A DNA stretch of 64,000 bases from Sepioteuthis lessoniana (Eukaryota; Mollusca; Cephalopoda; Myopsida; Loliginidae): positions 3,380,078 through 3,444,077 of the forward strand of contig OY757904.1 of the NCBI GenBank assembly GCA_963585895.1. The letters run 5' to 3'. Below are positions 1 to 11,849 of this stretch, piece by piece (position 1 is the first letter of the stretch; every line of letters starts with the position of its first letter). The translations under genes were made by a program, and so were the position numbers. Below the pieces are notes generated by a model. That model searched no databases, was not told the origin of the DNA, and saw only the letters and a program-made list of their open reading frames with translations.

Positions 1-55
1 GAGAACAAATACCTCTCTCACTCTTCGATCCATACACATAACCCATCTAACACCT

Positions 56-89
<34 letters not shown>

Positions 90-1090
90 AAAAAACCCTG
101 AAGCACCATAAGTATCATTTTCCTCCACCAACCATCACACCCGCCACACAATATGTGTACCATCTTTCTCCATTAATCCCCATAATCTTCTCCACACGCC
201 TCTATTATCTGTTAATTTTAAATTTTTATGAGAATTAAGAATAGGCCGCAACACTCTTCATTCATCTTATCTACCACATACCCTTTACCCTTTTCTACAA
301 TAGCGTGTATATCACACAACATTAACACAAAACATATAACTATTAAAAATAACCATCTCAACTGCCTATTACCCATACCCCCAAACCCGCCATCTATTTC
401 CTTAATCAATTTCCTTAAATATATAATGACAACACTTTGCTCTTCTGTTATAATCATCATCGTACATAAATATACTAACTATTATTGTAACCCCTTCATT
501 TTCATTACGCACGTACTATCAAAGAGAACTATAGTATATATAATATTTACGCAACATTTCATCAATTTATTATTATATCCTAGTCCAATTCTCTTCCCTA
601 AATATAATACCAACATTGTACAATATTATATTGCAATACAATATATCCCTACTTATACCCATTGTGATTCTGGTCTACCATAATATAACCGTTTAAATAC
701 GCTTACAAATCAAATCTTCATTCATTCCCCTCGACATGCAATGATGATGTTTTTTTTCCTTAGCTATGGTCACCTACACATACAGAAATAAAATAATGTA
801 GCCAAAAATTAAGATACACCGACGAATTTATATCCGGTTAAAGCAACACGCTGCGTTTGTACCTTCACTTAACACTCACACATTAATACGCAACTATGAC
901 CCACACAAGCATACGCACACACCCACACACACTCACACACTTGCAATCACACGTAGATATTCCTACAAAATCCCAACAGTTTTGTGACTGTATTTTTTAG
1001 ATTTTCGATTAATTTTATTTTCTTAACTGCCTGATGATTGTTGTTTTGCAAAAAACTCCATGAAACCCAGGGGTCACAGTCTAAATTCCA
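1..1090. other. Non-coding, G-poor stretch
   Basis: No recognisable gene. The plus strand has very little G but plenty of C from position 1 to about 760. A 151-codon ATG frame at 228-683 encodes a low-complexity I/N/T/P-rich peptide with no domain I recognise. G-poor DNA has fewer TAG and TGA stops, so the frame is probably chance. An (AT)n run lies at about 60-86 and a degenerate CA-rich run at 900-950. Confidence 0.6.
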
Positions 1091-1094
1091 GGAT

Positions 1095-1167
<73 letters not shown>
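1095..1167. repeat. Compound (CA)n(TA)n microsatellite
   Basis: A CA run passes directly into a TA run. Open frames through it in several frames encode only HTHT/IYIY repeats and are not genes. The flanks to about 2220 show nothing I can assign. Confidence 0.97.
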
Positions 1168-1168
<1 letters not shown>

Positions 1169-2224
1169 GTGTTTAAGGTGGTACGTACAAGTACATACAC
1201 GGAGAAACACACAGTTTGCTGTATCGACAACGTAAAATGGAGCACGATAAAGAACATCTGTAAAACCTGATGAGGAACGCCTTTTAATTTCGGTAGCAAC
1301 GAGACTGGCCTTCACGTTGTATCAAATACATTCTGGCCAAGAACAGATAATCGAATATCTTCATGAATCCCATATATTGATAAAGTATTATTACTGAAGA
1401 CCCCATTATTTATTATTTTCTTTTCATTTATCAATCTGATTATCCGTATTTATGTAAAGAAAATTGTTTAATTAAAATCGGTTTTCATGTTTTATTGAGG
1501 GTTTTTTCTTGTTTCTATTACTAATTAGAAATGTACATTCACTAGCTTTTTCTTAATAAAAAAACAAAACAAACAAAAACACCCCCAATGCCCCCCCCCA
1601 AAAAAAAACGATTTTAAAAAGTATGTGTGTGTGGTAGGGTGTATGTGCAGGAGTAATAGATAAATACCAATTGAATGTATTTATACCTTGGGTTTGTTCC
1701 TATGTTGGAATTTTTGTGTTTGATGACGAATATTTAAATCGCGTATACTTATTAGGTACACATGAACTATTGCTATCTTTGTAGGCGGTTATTTATGATT
1801 TTGACGTGCACATGGATACATTTATTATGATTCGTTTTACATATGTGTGCGTTTAAATAACAAAATTTAAAAAAAAGAAAAAAAAGAAAGAAAAACAAAC
1901 TCATTTCTATTAATGCAAAAATATAAATGATGCTAATTTCCTGTGAATCAGGGTACATACATCAAATCTGTGAAGGTAGTTTGTATAAAACTGTTTATGA
2001 GTGTCGTTGCTTAGTAATATTTATATGGGCTCATATCCGTGCATCATACACAGTCACACACTCACGCACACACATATATTTGTTAAGATATCTTGATTTA
2101 TTGGAACACGCATGAAAGGTGATACAAAGCTTCGTACTTGTGTTTTAGGTGTACATTTTGGTCATATATATACATTACACTTACATACAAAAGTGGATCG
2201 ATACGAAAAATACGATGGAATATT

Positions 2225-2790
2225 CGAGTTAATGGTTGGTTGGTTGGGTTTTATGGCATATCAACCTTTGTAGGTTATTTAACGCCAAATCCATTTTTAT
2301 ATAAATAATCTGTTCTATTTAAAACAATTCAGTTTAGCATAAGTACACAGTTTAATTGTCAAAAACATTTCTATTTCATACTATTCAAGCAGTTATATGT
2401 AACAATTCAGTTAAGTGTAAATACAGTTTTAATGTCGAAAAACAGTTCCACTTCAAATAATTCAGTAAAGCATAACTACGCAGCTTAAATGTAAGTACCG
2501 TTTAATTGTCAAAAACATTTCTATTTCAAGCTATTTAGTTTACTCAAACAATTCACTTTAGCATAAGTATGCTCTTAGTTCTATTTAACTCGTAGATAGG
2601 GCCCTATCAGATGCTACCACTCCGGGCCAGAGCGATGGCAATGAAGGGGTACTCCGCATTCCCCAAAGGTCCAGCACTGCTGGAACCTTACCATCAGATT
2701 GTTTAGTGTCATACCCAGGACACTCGTTAGGGGGGGGGTCTTACCCCTCTGCAGAGGGGTAAGACTGGGCAGAAAATTCTAGTTAAGTGA
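2225..2790 (-). repeat. SINE-like family C copy, about 0.55 kb
   Basis: Read on the minus strand, the element starts at the right with a conserved body (about 2590-2770, the GGGCCAGAG / ATGGCAATGAAGG / GGACACTCG block). It passes through several imperfect copies of a sub-repeat with the core ATTCAGTTTAGCATAAG, and ends at the left with the tail whose plus-strand form is ATGGCATATCAACCTTTG. The same order recurs at 14640, 32262 and 42440. I see no clear tRNA-like head. It is non-coding and non-autonomous. Family names A to E here are mine. Confidence 0.75.
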
Positions 2791-2964
2791 ATTAAGAAGC
2801 TATGAAGGTATTGATACATGTTTCAGTGTGTGTTTGTTTTATCCATATTTCTGTTTTGATTTTCAGATGAATTCCTACTTTTGTGGTTGAGACTCGAGTA
2901 TGTGAATGAGGTTAAGAGTAAAATATAGAACGAATAAATAAATGAAATCAATTTAGAAAATTGG

Positions 2965-3195
2965 TCTGCTTTTTGTTTAATGACACATCAACTACCTTGG
3001 GTTATCTAATGCCAAAGCCATCCTACTAAAGAACGGTAATATCTAATCCATAGATGTCGGAATACCGGAGTTCATGCCTTTCTCAATAGTATTAGTCCGA
3101 AAGAAAATGTAATATCCCAACTAGAGTTCGAACTCGCTTATTAAGATGTTACAGTACTTCATGTAAGCCACAACACCACGTGGACTACCCGCTAA
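2965..3195 (-). repeat. tRNA-headed SINE, type B (diverged)
   Basis: The left end carries the tail shared with other copies (TTTAATGACACATCAAC). The middle has the AACCCATAG / TTCATGCCTTT blocks in mutated form. The right end holds a degenerate B box (GAGTTCGAACTC) and an A-box-like end. The RNA sense is minus. It is more diverged than the copies at 26185 and 57105. Confidence 0.7.
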
Positions 3196-3199
3196 CTTA

Positions 3200-3362
3200 G
3201 AAGAGTTCAAATAAGTAAACAAATTAAAGTAAGTAGTAATTTACTAAGCTTTTTACTTAGATGAGACACAAGGCCGAATGAATGGGCGCCCACTGAGACT
3301 CGAACCCACTCTTGCAGGTTGGCCAATCAAGCTTACTAATCATTACACTACGCGGGGCACCC
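3200..3362 (-). repeat. tRNA-derived SINE with well-preserved head
   Basis: The minus strand at about 3285-3362 begins GGTGCCC and ends the tRNA-like unit with GGGCGCC, a seven-pair acceptor stem with one G-U. It contains an A-box-like GTAGTGTAATGATTAG and the B box GGTTCGAGTC. The T stem has a mismatch and the anticodon loop is too large, so it is a SINE head rather than a working tRNA. A short AT-rich body follows to the left. Confidence 0.65.
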
Positions 3363-4689
3363 AAATTAAATTAGATATGCTGTTAAATAAACAAGGGAAT
3401 AGAAACTCTGATTGAGTAAAACACTGTTTAATAAGTTTGTATGTAAGAATAAATTTTAATAAATGAGTTTTTAAGAATAGTCATCATTTAAAAGAATAAA
3501 TTCCAGAGTTCATACTTCAGTATAGACGGCAGCAGATTAACACACACGTGTTATTTGCTAAGCTTTACTTAGTATAGCACATCGGTCTTTGGTTGCCGAC
3601 TGGACTATTCATAACATGTTGATTGAATTATTATATAGGGGTAGTATATTGTGTTAATTCGTTAAAAGCCGAGATATTGCTACTAGAAATTCAAGTATAT
3701 AGACAATAACCTATTTATTTGATCATATTCTTCTATTGATTCAAACTATTTCCTTGAAACTAAGTAAATGGCGTCAAAAATCTAATATTTAAATTGATCT
3801 GCCGTGAAAAGTCAGTGTTTATTCTGAGGGATCATCTAGTTTTTTTTTCTTACACTAAAACTTCTGAAGAATATTAATGAATCAATATTTAATCCGATGT
3901 CAATTACATCTCATGTGCTAAGGTCTTCTCACTGAGTGACCCACATTTCCGCCCTTGCACCACTGCTAAGTTTACCTTAGTAAATGAATAAGTGCTAATG
4001 TCTTCAAAAGAAAAAATGATGACATCTGTAGGAATTTTTTCTTGAAGTGATCAATTTATCCTAGGTTTCAACAAATGTTGCATTGGTTCACAAGAATTAC
4101 ACAACGTCAATTGATCACTAAATGCAACAAATGTGACCATAGGAATTTTTTTTGGCATTGAGCTATCAGCGTGATTGACTATTAAGAAATTTTTGTCTAT
4201 TACACTAAATCTGATTGCATAACAAGAAGGAAGACATAAATCCAACTTAAAGAATAAGTTAATTTATGAATAATTAAGTAATTATATCAATGATACACAA
4301 AGTAAACGATGAAATAAGAGGAAGGAAAAACTTAATGAGTCGGGAAATGAATATATTTATAAACGAATAGACAAACGGGTGTTAATCAGTGAATGACTGG
4401 ATCAATGAAAACAGACGAGGAAAATATCTACTTTGAAGGGGTTTCCGATTTTACTAGCCTAACAATGTACAAAATACTTAAACATATGTTATATGAATTT
4501 TCAACATGGAGAACATCCAAGTTTATGTCTATTCCTCCATCGTGTTACAGAGAATTGATAATTAGTCAAAACTGATTCATTAGTACTAGACACATTAATG
4601 AACTGATTTTCCTCCTTTATCGTAAAATGTTTTTCTCACTTATCCATTGACAATGGATATGGTTCTAATTTACTCTTTCCTTCTTCATA

Positions 4690-4925
4690 GGTATGATAGG
4701 ACATAAGATCTGTTTTGAGTGGAGTAAAGTTGGTTTGAATTCAGAGATTTCTTTCTCTTAAATAGGTTGCTTAAACAAATCCGAAGAACCCAGTTTGTCC
4801 AACTATCTCACCCACAGCTGGACGTGGGTAAGCGTACTTGTGTGTAAGCATAGAAATACACTCATCAAGGATTTGAATTCGGGTTATTGATTCCATTCTT
4901 TTGATGAGAACTGTGAGTCTAAGCG
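4690..4925 (-). repeat. tRNA-headed SINE, type A (diverged)
   Basis: It shares GTTTGAATTCAGAG, then TAGGTTGC and GAAGAACC, and an AGGATTTGAATTCGGGTT B-box region, with the better copies at 22849 and 40203. RNA sense is minus. No clean target duplication was found. Confidence 0.55.
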
Positions 4926-6120
4926 TGACTATTATTGTATTCATTGCTTATATCTTCCAGTCGTTTCAATTTAAAATCATGGCTTATACTTCTTGTCAAT
5001 GGTTAAAGTTTGAAGAAACCAGGTAAAAAATCGAGGATCTTGAAAGCTCGTTCTCCAAGATCAATAATCCAAACTTACGTGTAACATTGTTGAAAGAAAG
5101 TATTTCTTTTCCTAGTTTATACAAAAGTTTGTTAAGCTTTATCGATAGTGAATAAGAGAAAATATCACTTCAAGATAATTGGTTGTAGAAATGTCAATAA
5201 GAGAAATATATTCCTATTTTTCTTTAAAAAGGTTTGAAAGGGATCTTAGCAGTCGTGAGTTGAATTCAAAGAAAATTTGCCGATTCCAATTGTCTAAGTC
5301 TCCGTTTGTTCCCTACACATTCTCATTTCTCCTCCTGTCTTTCCCCCTAATGTGTGTGGGTGAGTGAATAGCAGAATGATTGCTACTGAATCTTATTTCA
5401 GACATTTACACTTATCTGTTGTATAAACATGTATATTAGTTTCAGCAAATCTGTGGCTTTTACTCAAGGTACTTATTGATTTATTAAAAGCTTTGATGAT
5501 ATCTCACACTCTCCAAAACCTTGTCATTGTATTCTCATTTAGACTCAGTGCTATTTAGATGAAAGAATATTTATCTAAATAACACCCTATATAATTATTT
5601 CACTGCGACCCAATTGTTTAAAAAACAATACAAGATTTTTTACAACAAAATACACATGCACTACATCAGTTATAATTATTTGACCTGTTTAGTGATTCAG
5701 TTAATAGTAATAATGATAAAAGACAAAGTTACCATTGACAATTAAATAGTTGAAATGTTTATACTTATAAACTTATATCGTATGGAGTGATAATAAATGA
5801 AACTTATAATGAATAATTCCATCACTATTGCATCAATAATAATGATATAAGAATATTAGATGTCGTTGTAAGAATGATTGCAATAACAAGGTTAATTAAG
5901 ACGAAATACATCGATGTCAACAAATAGAACCCGGGACATATTGGTCACTTTCAATCTCTAACCATGAGATAGTTTTATTTACATTGTCAGCGTCGCATTA
6001 CACCTAAAGCGATTGTTATTACCAACAGAATTACTTAACGGTCGCATAATTATAACTGATACATATTTTGCGGTAAAACAATCTTGTATTGTTTTTTAAA
6101 CAATTGGGTCGAAGTAGTTA

Positions 6121-7622
6121 ACACTTAGACATTATATTAGGAAAGTTTATGCATGAAGAACTTGACTCAGTACTAAGACAAATTTAAAAATAGGAAAGCA
6201 GCAGGGCTTGATGAAATACCCCAAGAAGTATGGAAGGCAAGGGAATTCGACGACATGCTGCTCCCACACTGTAATGCCGTATATAATCAAAACACAATAG
6301 TCAGATGGACAAAGGGATGCATCCTCCCTTCCCTATGGGCGACCTCGAATTAGCCAAAAACTACCGAGGTATAACCCTTATATCCATAGCAGCTAAGATA
6401 TACAAAGCTCTACAACGAAACCGCATAGAATCCAAAATTGAGACGATACTTAGGAAAGACTAAAATGACTTTCGGAGAAATCGATCCACGACATCTCAAA
6501 TTTTGACAATCCGTCGAATTCTTGAAGGTGTACGTGCAAAAAACATAGACGCAGCAATATTATTTGTCGACTTCTGCATGACCTTTGACTCCATACACAA
6601 AGGGAAGATGGAGCAAATACTACTCGCCTATGGCCTACCCAAAGAAACCGTCGCTGCCATAATGATGCTATATAGAAACATGAAAGTCCGCTCCCCGGAT
6701 TGAGGCACATTGAAGCAGGTGTCTGCAATGAGACACATTAGCCCCATACCTCTTTATTATCTGTCTGGACTACGTGCTTAGAACGTCTACTGATAAAATG
6801 AAAGACAACGGTTTCAAGCTGACAAAGGAAAGAAGCAGAAAATACCCCGCACACACAATTACGGACGCGGACTACGCCGACGACATAGCGCTTCTAGCAA
6901 ATACACCCGCCCAAGCCGAAACCCTGCTACATTGTCTGGAACGAGGAGCTGATGGCATAGGGTTCCATGTCAACGCTGACAAGACGAAATACATGTGCTT
7001 TAATCAAAGAAACGACATCTCCACACTAAAAGGTAGTTCTCTGAAACTAGTTGACAAGTTCTCCTACCAAGGATGTAGCGTCTCATCAACCGAAACAGAC
7101 ATCAACACGCGACTAGCAAAGCATGGAAAGCTACCGATAGGTTATCGTTCATATAGGAGTCAGACCTCACCGATAAAATGAAACGCATTTTTTTCCAAGC
7201 TGCGATCGTGTCGATACTGCTATATGGATGCGCTACATGGATGCTAACTAAACGTATGGAGAAAAAGCTTCACGGGAATTATGCAAAAATGCCGCAAGCA
7301 ATATTAAACAAGTCCTGGAGGCAGCACCCCACAGAGCAGCAGCTGTACAATCACTTACCGCCCCATCACGAAAACCATCCAATTTAGACAACCAGACATT
7401 CGGGACACTGCTGGAGAAATAGGGACGAACTCATAAGCGATACATTCCTGTGGACCCCTTCACATGGACGAGCAAAGGCAGGACGACTAGCTAGAACCTA
7501 CATACAACACCTCAGTGCCGATACACGATGTAGCCTTGAAGACCTTCCGAGAGCGATGGACGGCGGGTGGCAGGAGAGGGTCAGGGAGATCTGTGCTGGC
7601 GCCACGACATGATGATGATGAA
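6121..7622 (+). pseudogene. APE-type LINE reverse transcriptase, 5'-truncated
   Basis: This is a dead copy of the same LINE as at 33936. Conceptual translation, with frame changes, gives the RT series: KAAGLDEIP near 6195, a finger region with LAKNYRGITL near 6350, and VDFCMTFDSIHKGKMEQ near 6570. It also gives the intact catalytic box DADYADDIALLA at about 6865-6905 and the C-terminal DKFSYQGCSVSSTE and LYGCATWMLTKR regions. The GVLQGDTLAPYLF motif is damaged near 6705-6750, and there are several stops and frameshifts. The endonuclease is absent. The 3' end is a short (ATG)n run. It sits in the right arm of the large palindrome, so it inserted after that palindrome formed. Confidence 0.93.
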
Positions 7623-7934
7623 AATAATTATATAGAGTGTTATTTAGATAAATATTCTTTCATCTAAATAGCACTGAGTCTAAATGAGAATACAATGACA
7701 AGGTTTTGGAGAGTGTGAGATATCATCAAAGCTTTTAATAAATCAATAAGTACCTTGAGTAAAAGCCACAGATTTGCTGAAACTAATATACATGTTTATA
7801 CAACAGATAAGTGTAAATGTCTGAAATAAGATTCAGTAGCAATCATTCTGCTATTCACTCACCCACACACATTAGGGGGAAAGACAGGGGGAGAAATGAG
7901 AATGTGTAGGGAACAAACGGAGACTTAGACAATG

Positions 7935-8328
7935 GATATTTGTTGTCTAAATTTCTGAGACGAAGCTTGTTGATTTTTATCATTAAGGGTTTTCGGGCTA
8001 TTGTCTTCATCTTTATCGTTATTTCTACAACGTTTCGGCCGATATGTCCTCCAGCCTTCTTCAGGTGTTTGTCGAACTCGGGAAACTTCACGAAATTTCG
8101 AACTACGTCCTTTATTGAATCCACGGTGGTTGCCTGTTCTGATTCCGTTAGCCATAACCGGGTACGAGTATTAAGTATTCCTGTATTGTTACTCGCCTGC
8201 AGTCAGGATTGAACCAGCAACCTCCAGATGATTGTCTCTTTAGAAGCTTTGAGAACCATCTGGAGGTTGCCAGTTCAATTGTGACTGCTGGCGAGTAACA
8301 ATACAGGAATACTTAACACTTGTACCCG
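7935..8328. repeat. Foldback element FB1, copy 1
   Basis: The inner part, 8158-8328, is a hairpin. CCGGGTAC...GTATTCCTGTATTG at the left is matched in reverse complement by CAATACAGGAATAC...GTACCCGG at the right, with the CAACCTCCAGATG blocks facing each other at the centre. The outer left part (7975-8110) carries TTATCATTAAGGGTTTTCGG and a CUGAAGA/GAAA motif on the minus strand. The same element is at 36138-36551, which shows it is mobile. This copy lacks the right outer arm. It interrupts the right arm of the larger palindrome. Confidence 0.85.
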
Positions 8329-8469
8329 GTAAGTTTGGATTACTGATCTTGGAGAAAGAGCTTTCAAGATCCTCGATTTTTTACCTGGTTTCTTCAAACT
8401 TTAACCATTGACAAGAAGTATAAGCCATGATTTTAAATTGAAACGACTCGAGGAGATAAGCAATTCATA

Positions 8470-9530
8470 TAAAATATCAAAGAGAAATCCGAATATATTC
8501 ACTAATGTTTTTGCAAGACATAATTACTAATTACCTGAAAGTACTTAAATAAAAATAACAGTTTTACTTCTTAGATCTAGTAAACATTTTTTCAAAAGTT
8601 ATATTCATGTTTCCTATAATGCTCAAACACATTGGAAGCGAATTTGTGATTAATCAAATAAAACTATATTATGCAAACTCTCTGTGTCATAAATGTAACA
8701 TTTATGATTAAAAAGATCACAAAAGATTAAGCAGTTAATGTTCTTAAAGATAAAATATCAACTCGGAGTTTTAAATTTATCTGACGCAGTAAAGAAAGGC
8801 AAACAATACTAAACATTTTGAAAATATCAATGTCATATTTCTAAAAGAATATTATATCATTTTTTATTCCTTCGATATTAATTACATTAATTTCTGTAGA
8901 ATCAAATAGAAAGACTATTTAACTGTTTGATATGTTTGATCTTCATGAGTTGGTCTATTTTGTAAGCTAAGGTTGACCTATCGTAAAAAAAGCCCTTATC
9001 GTAAGCAGATCATCTCACAGATCAGCAGGTGCAGAGAATTCTCATTGACGACTTCACTTGTAAATCATACGTATCGGAAATGTAGTAAATGCTAATATAA
9101 TCTGATTGGCAGAAGATTTCGATATTTCTTGGAACAAATGAGAAGTAGCAAGTACTATAATATAATTAACATATAATTAACATATCCACATTTTTTATTA
9201 ATGATCAACAGATCCACACAAACTAGCCTGTTTTTTTCCATGAAGAGTCTTAATCGAGAATGGTAGCATTTTATGACAATTTAATTTTTAAAAAAGTTTT
9301 GATGAGAACAAAAACGACTTGTCGACAATAAAGTTTCAGACGGTAAAATTGACTTTGATTCTTTTTTTAAATTAATCAAATGAGAGTTTGTTTCTGTGCT
9401 AAATTTAACCTGGTTGATCACATCACTACTTATTTAAAAATCATTTTTTAATTAAAAAAAAATTATTTCTAGGAAAGCGATTTTAAAATTGACGCCGTTT
9501 TTCAATTGAAATCATTATTTTTAGTTGGTT
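8470..9530. other. AT-rich DNA, nothing assigned
   Basis: I see no gene, tRNA-like box or clear repeat here. It is homopolymer-rich AT sequence with all frames broken. Confidence 0.5.
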
Positions 9531-9535
9531 TCATA

Positions 9536-9571
9536 GGTTTAGGGTTTAGATTAGAATAGGGTTAGGGTTAC
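9536..9571 (+). repeat. Degenerate telomere-like repeat
   Basis: Imperfect TTTAGGG/TTAGGG units: GGTTTAGGGTTTAG, then ATAGGGTTAGGGTTAC. Only two adjacent units match TTAGGG exactly. It could be a short interstitial telomeric sequence or chance. Confidence 0.4.
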
Positions 9572-9699
9572 AATTAGAACTTTTATTAATAACTTAGAAC
9601 CGTTTCAGATTATTAAAAAAAAACTTTCTTTGCAATTCTGTCAAAATAAAAATACAGAATTGAAATGTTTAATCTACTGCTTTATGTTTAGTAATTGGT

Positions 9700-9935
9700 T
9701 CGCTTTCTTTGTTTAATGGCATGTCAACCTTCGTGGGTCATTTAATATCATCGTGGTAGAATAACAATAATAGTACAATTTAAACCATATCTGGGGAGGA
9801 TAAGGGGGTTCATGCCTTTACCAAGGTCATTAGTTCGAAAGTAAACGTTACAGCATGACTGCAGTTCGAACTCTCTAACTAAAATGTCACTGTCTAGCAT
9901 TTTAGCCATTCCTCCAAGGGGGACCACTCGTCTTT
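9700..9935 (-). repeat. tRNA-headed SINE, type B
   Basis: Tail at the left (TTTAATGGCATGTCAACC), middle block (GGGGGTTCATGCCTTTACC), then AGTTCGAACTCTC as a degenerate B box and an A-box region near 9900. RNA sense is minus. Confidence 0.75.
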
Positions 9936-10439
9936 GGTGTGTGACAATCCAGTAGTCAGATAAAATGGAATGAATTAATGAACCAGATAATTATTAAAAT
10001 TTTTCTCAATGAAATTACACATGGATGCATTTCAAACAAAGCGAAATTTTTGTCCAACAGGAAAATCCTAATTTCTTAATATTGCAAGAACTTTCAAATA
10101 TCCTAAAGGAATGCGCGTGAGTAACATAAAACTTTAAAATAAGATTCTATCTTTCATCCCTTAAAACAAATATTCTTTCCAATTATATATTTTTTATAAA
10201 TTGAAAGTTGATTAAACGTTTCATAATTTAAAATATAATAAAGCAAATTTGTAAATCCTCACAAGAAGAATAAAAAAATTAAATCATGTTTTTTTCTTTT
10301 AAACGTTGTTCTATCTATTTTTATATTGTAATTCATAAAATGATCCAAAAATACAATGTCAAAATCTGTTTCATTTCTGAATCATTAATAATAATTTTCA
10401 CTATTTCCAATGCTGCATTGCATTGTAATTCTAATTGTA

Positions 10440-11060
10440 CTATCATTCCTATCTAAAATAAATAATAGTACACAGAGATATGTTTTCAAGTATTCCTATA
10501 TAATACCAATAATGTAAAGCAATTGATCCCTAGAAACTTGTTCTATTTGATAATAATCATTTGTTTCTCACAGTTTTATGGGTTCAAGTAACTATTCAGT
10601 TGCTGTTACTTTGTTTAAAGGCATTTCAACCTTCGTGAGTTATTTGATGCCAAAGACCATTCTTATAGAAGAACTGTAGATATACTAATCAACCCACTGC
10701 AGGTGGGGATAAGGAAATTCCTTTTTCAAGAGCACATAAGAGTGCAACTCGAGTTCGAACTCGCTTACTACGATGTCCAACACCCTAGTCACAACAACAC
10801 GGCGACTCCCCTCTTGGAACTATTCTTAATATAAATAATTCATAGACATTTATATGGAATTAAGCATTCCTATCTAATACCAATAATTATATGGTTTCAA
10901 ATAATTATTTCTATTTTATATTATTTAATAGAAATAATTACTTGAAACCATATAATTATTGGTATTAGATAGGAATGCTTAATTCCATATAAATGTCTAT
11001 GAATTATTTATTGGCACACTCAGTTATATGGTTTCAAGTAACTAATAATAATTATAAAGG
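10440..11060. repeat. Array of ATGGTTTCAAG-type sub-repeats with a SINE inside
   Basis: Variants of a roughly 40-bp unit (ATGGTTTCAAGTA...ATTCCTATCTAATACC...AATAAT) occur at 10470-10600 and 10810-11060. They are separated by a type-B SINE at about 10608-10805 (minus, B box GAGTTCGAACTCGC). The same sub-repeat occurs near 33660 and 58310 and resembles the 31-bp minisatellite at 31230. Confidence 0.7.
10830..11012. repeat. Near-perfect inverted repeat, 86-bp arms
   Basis: The left arm 10830-10915 and right arm 10927-11012 are reverse complements with one difference that I can see. The spacer is 11 bp. Both arms are built from the ATGGTTTCAAG / ATTCCTATCTAATACC sub-repeat. The RNA or single-stranded DNA would form a long hairpin. 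Confidence 0.95.
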
Positions 11061-11189
11061 ACCAACTGTGTTCAATCAAAAATAGATAAGACGTAATAAA
11101 TTAGCAAATATAGATTATGATGTAACAGAAACGAAACGATCAATCACATAATAAGCGAAAGTTGAAAATTAGCACAAAAAGAGTATAAG

Positions 11190-11811
11190 ACTTGACACCA
11201 CTGGGTGCGGTAGGTGATCCACAGGGAATTGTGCAAGAAATTGAAATCTGACTTTACGAACAAGTGGTATATGCGCAACCCGGAATCCGTCCTAGAAAAA
11301 GAAGCGCACAAACTTCTCTTGGATTTTAAGATACGAACAGATCACCTAATCCCGCCCAGAAGATCAAACCTTATGATTGTAAAAAAAAGAAAGAAAAAAA
11401 AACGTGAAAGAAAAAGACGTGAAAGAAAAAAAAAACGTGATAGAAAAATAGTGAACTATATTGTCCCGGCAGACCACAGAGTGAAAATAAAGAAAGGGAA
11501 AAGAGAGATAAATATCTAGATCTTGTTTGAGAAGTAAAAAAAAACAAACTACGGAACATGAAAGTGACGTTAATACCAATTATAATTGGTGCACTTGAAA
11601 CAATCCCTAAAGAATTGGTAAAAGGAAAAGGAAGACTTGGAAATAAGAAGACAAGTCGAGACCTTCCAGATTACTGCATTATTATGATCGGTCAGAATAA
11701 TGAGAAAAGTTCTGGAGTCTTGAGGAGACTTGCTGTCACTCAAACACCAGTAAAAAACTATCTACTAATACTGGATTAAAAACTCTTAAAGGATTTAAAA
11801 TAGAGCATATC

Positions 11812-11849
<38 letters not shown>

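Larger units (their letters stand above)
4938..8465. repeat. Giant imperfect palindrome (foldback)
   Basis: Three pairs of segments are reverse complements in nested order. 4938-5078 pairs with 8329-8465. 5290-5605 pairs with 7623-7932 and is nearly identical, with about two differences that I can see. About 5593-5720 pairs with about 6020-6120 and is clearly more diverged. The unpaired centre is about 5760-5970. The right arm is interrupted by a LINE (about 6121-7622) and by another foldback element (about 7935-8328). No transposase is visible. It could be a foldback-type element or an inverted duplication of an older repeat. Confidence 0.9.

Noticed and set aside
1038-1315. Open frames on both strands around a CA/TA microsatellite
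   Set aside because: They encode only HTHT, IYIY and CVCV from the repeat.
3285-3362. Functional tRNA gene
   Set aside because: Good acceptor stem, but a T-stem mismatch, an unusable anticodon arm, and an attached SINE body.
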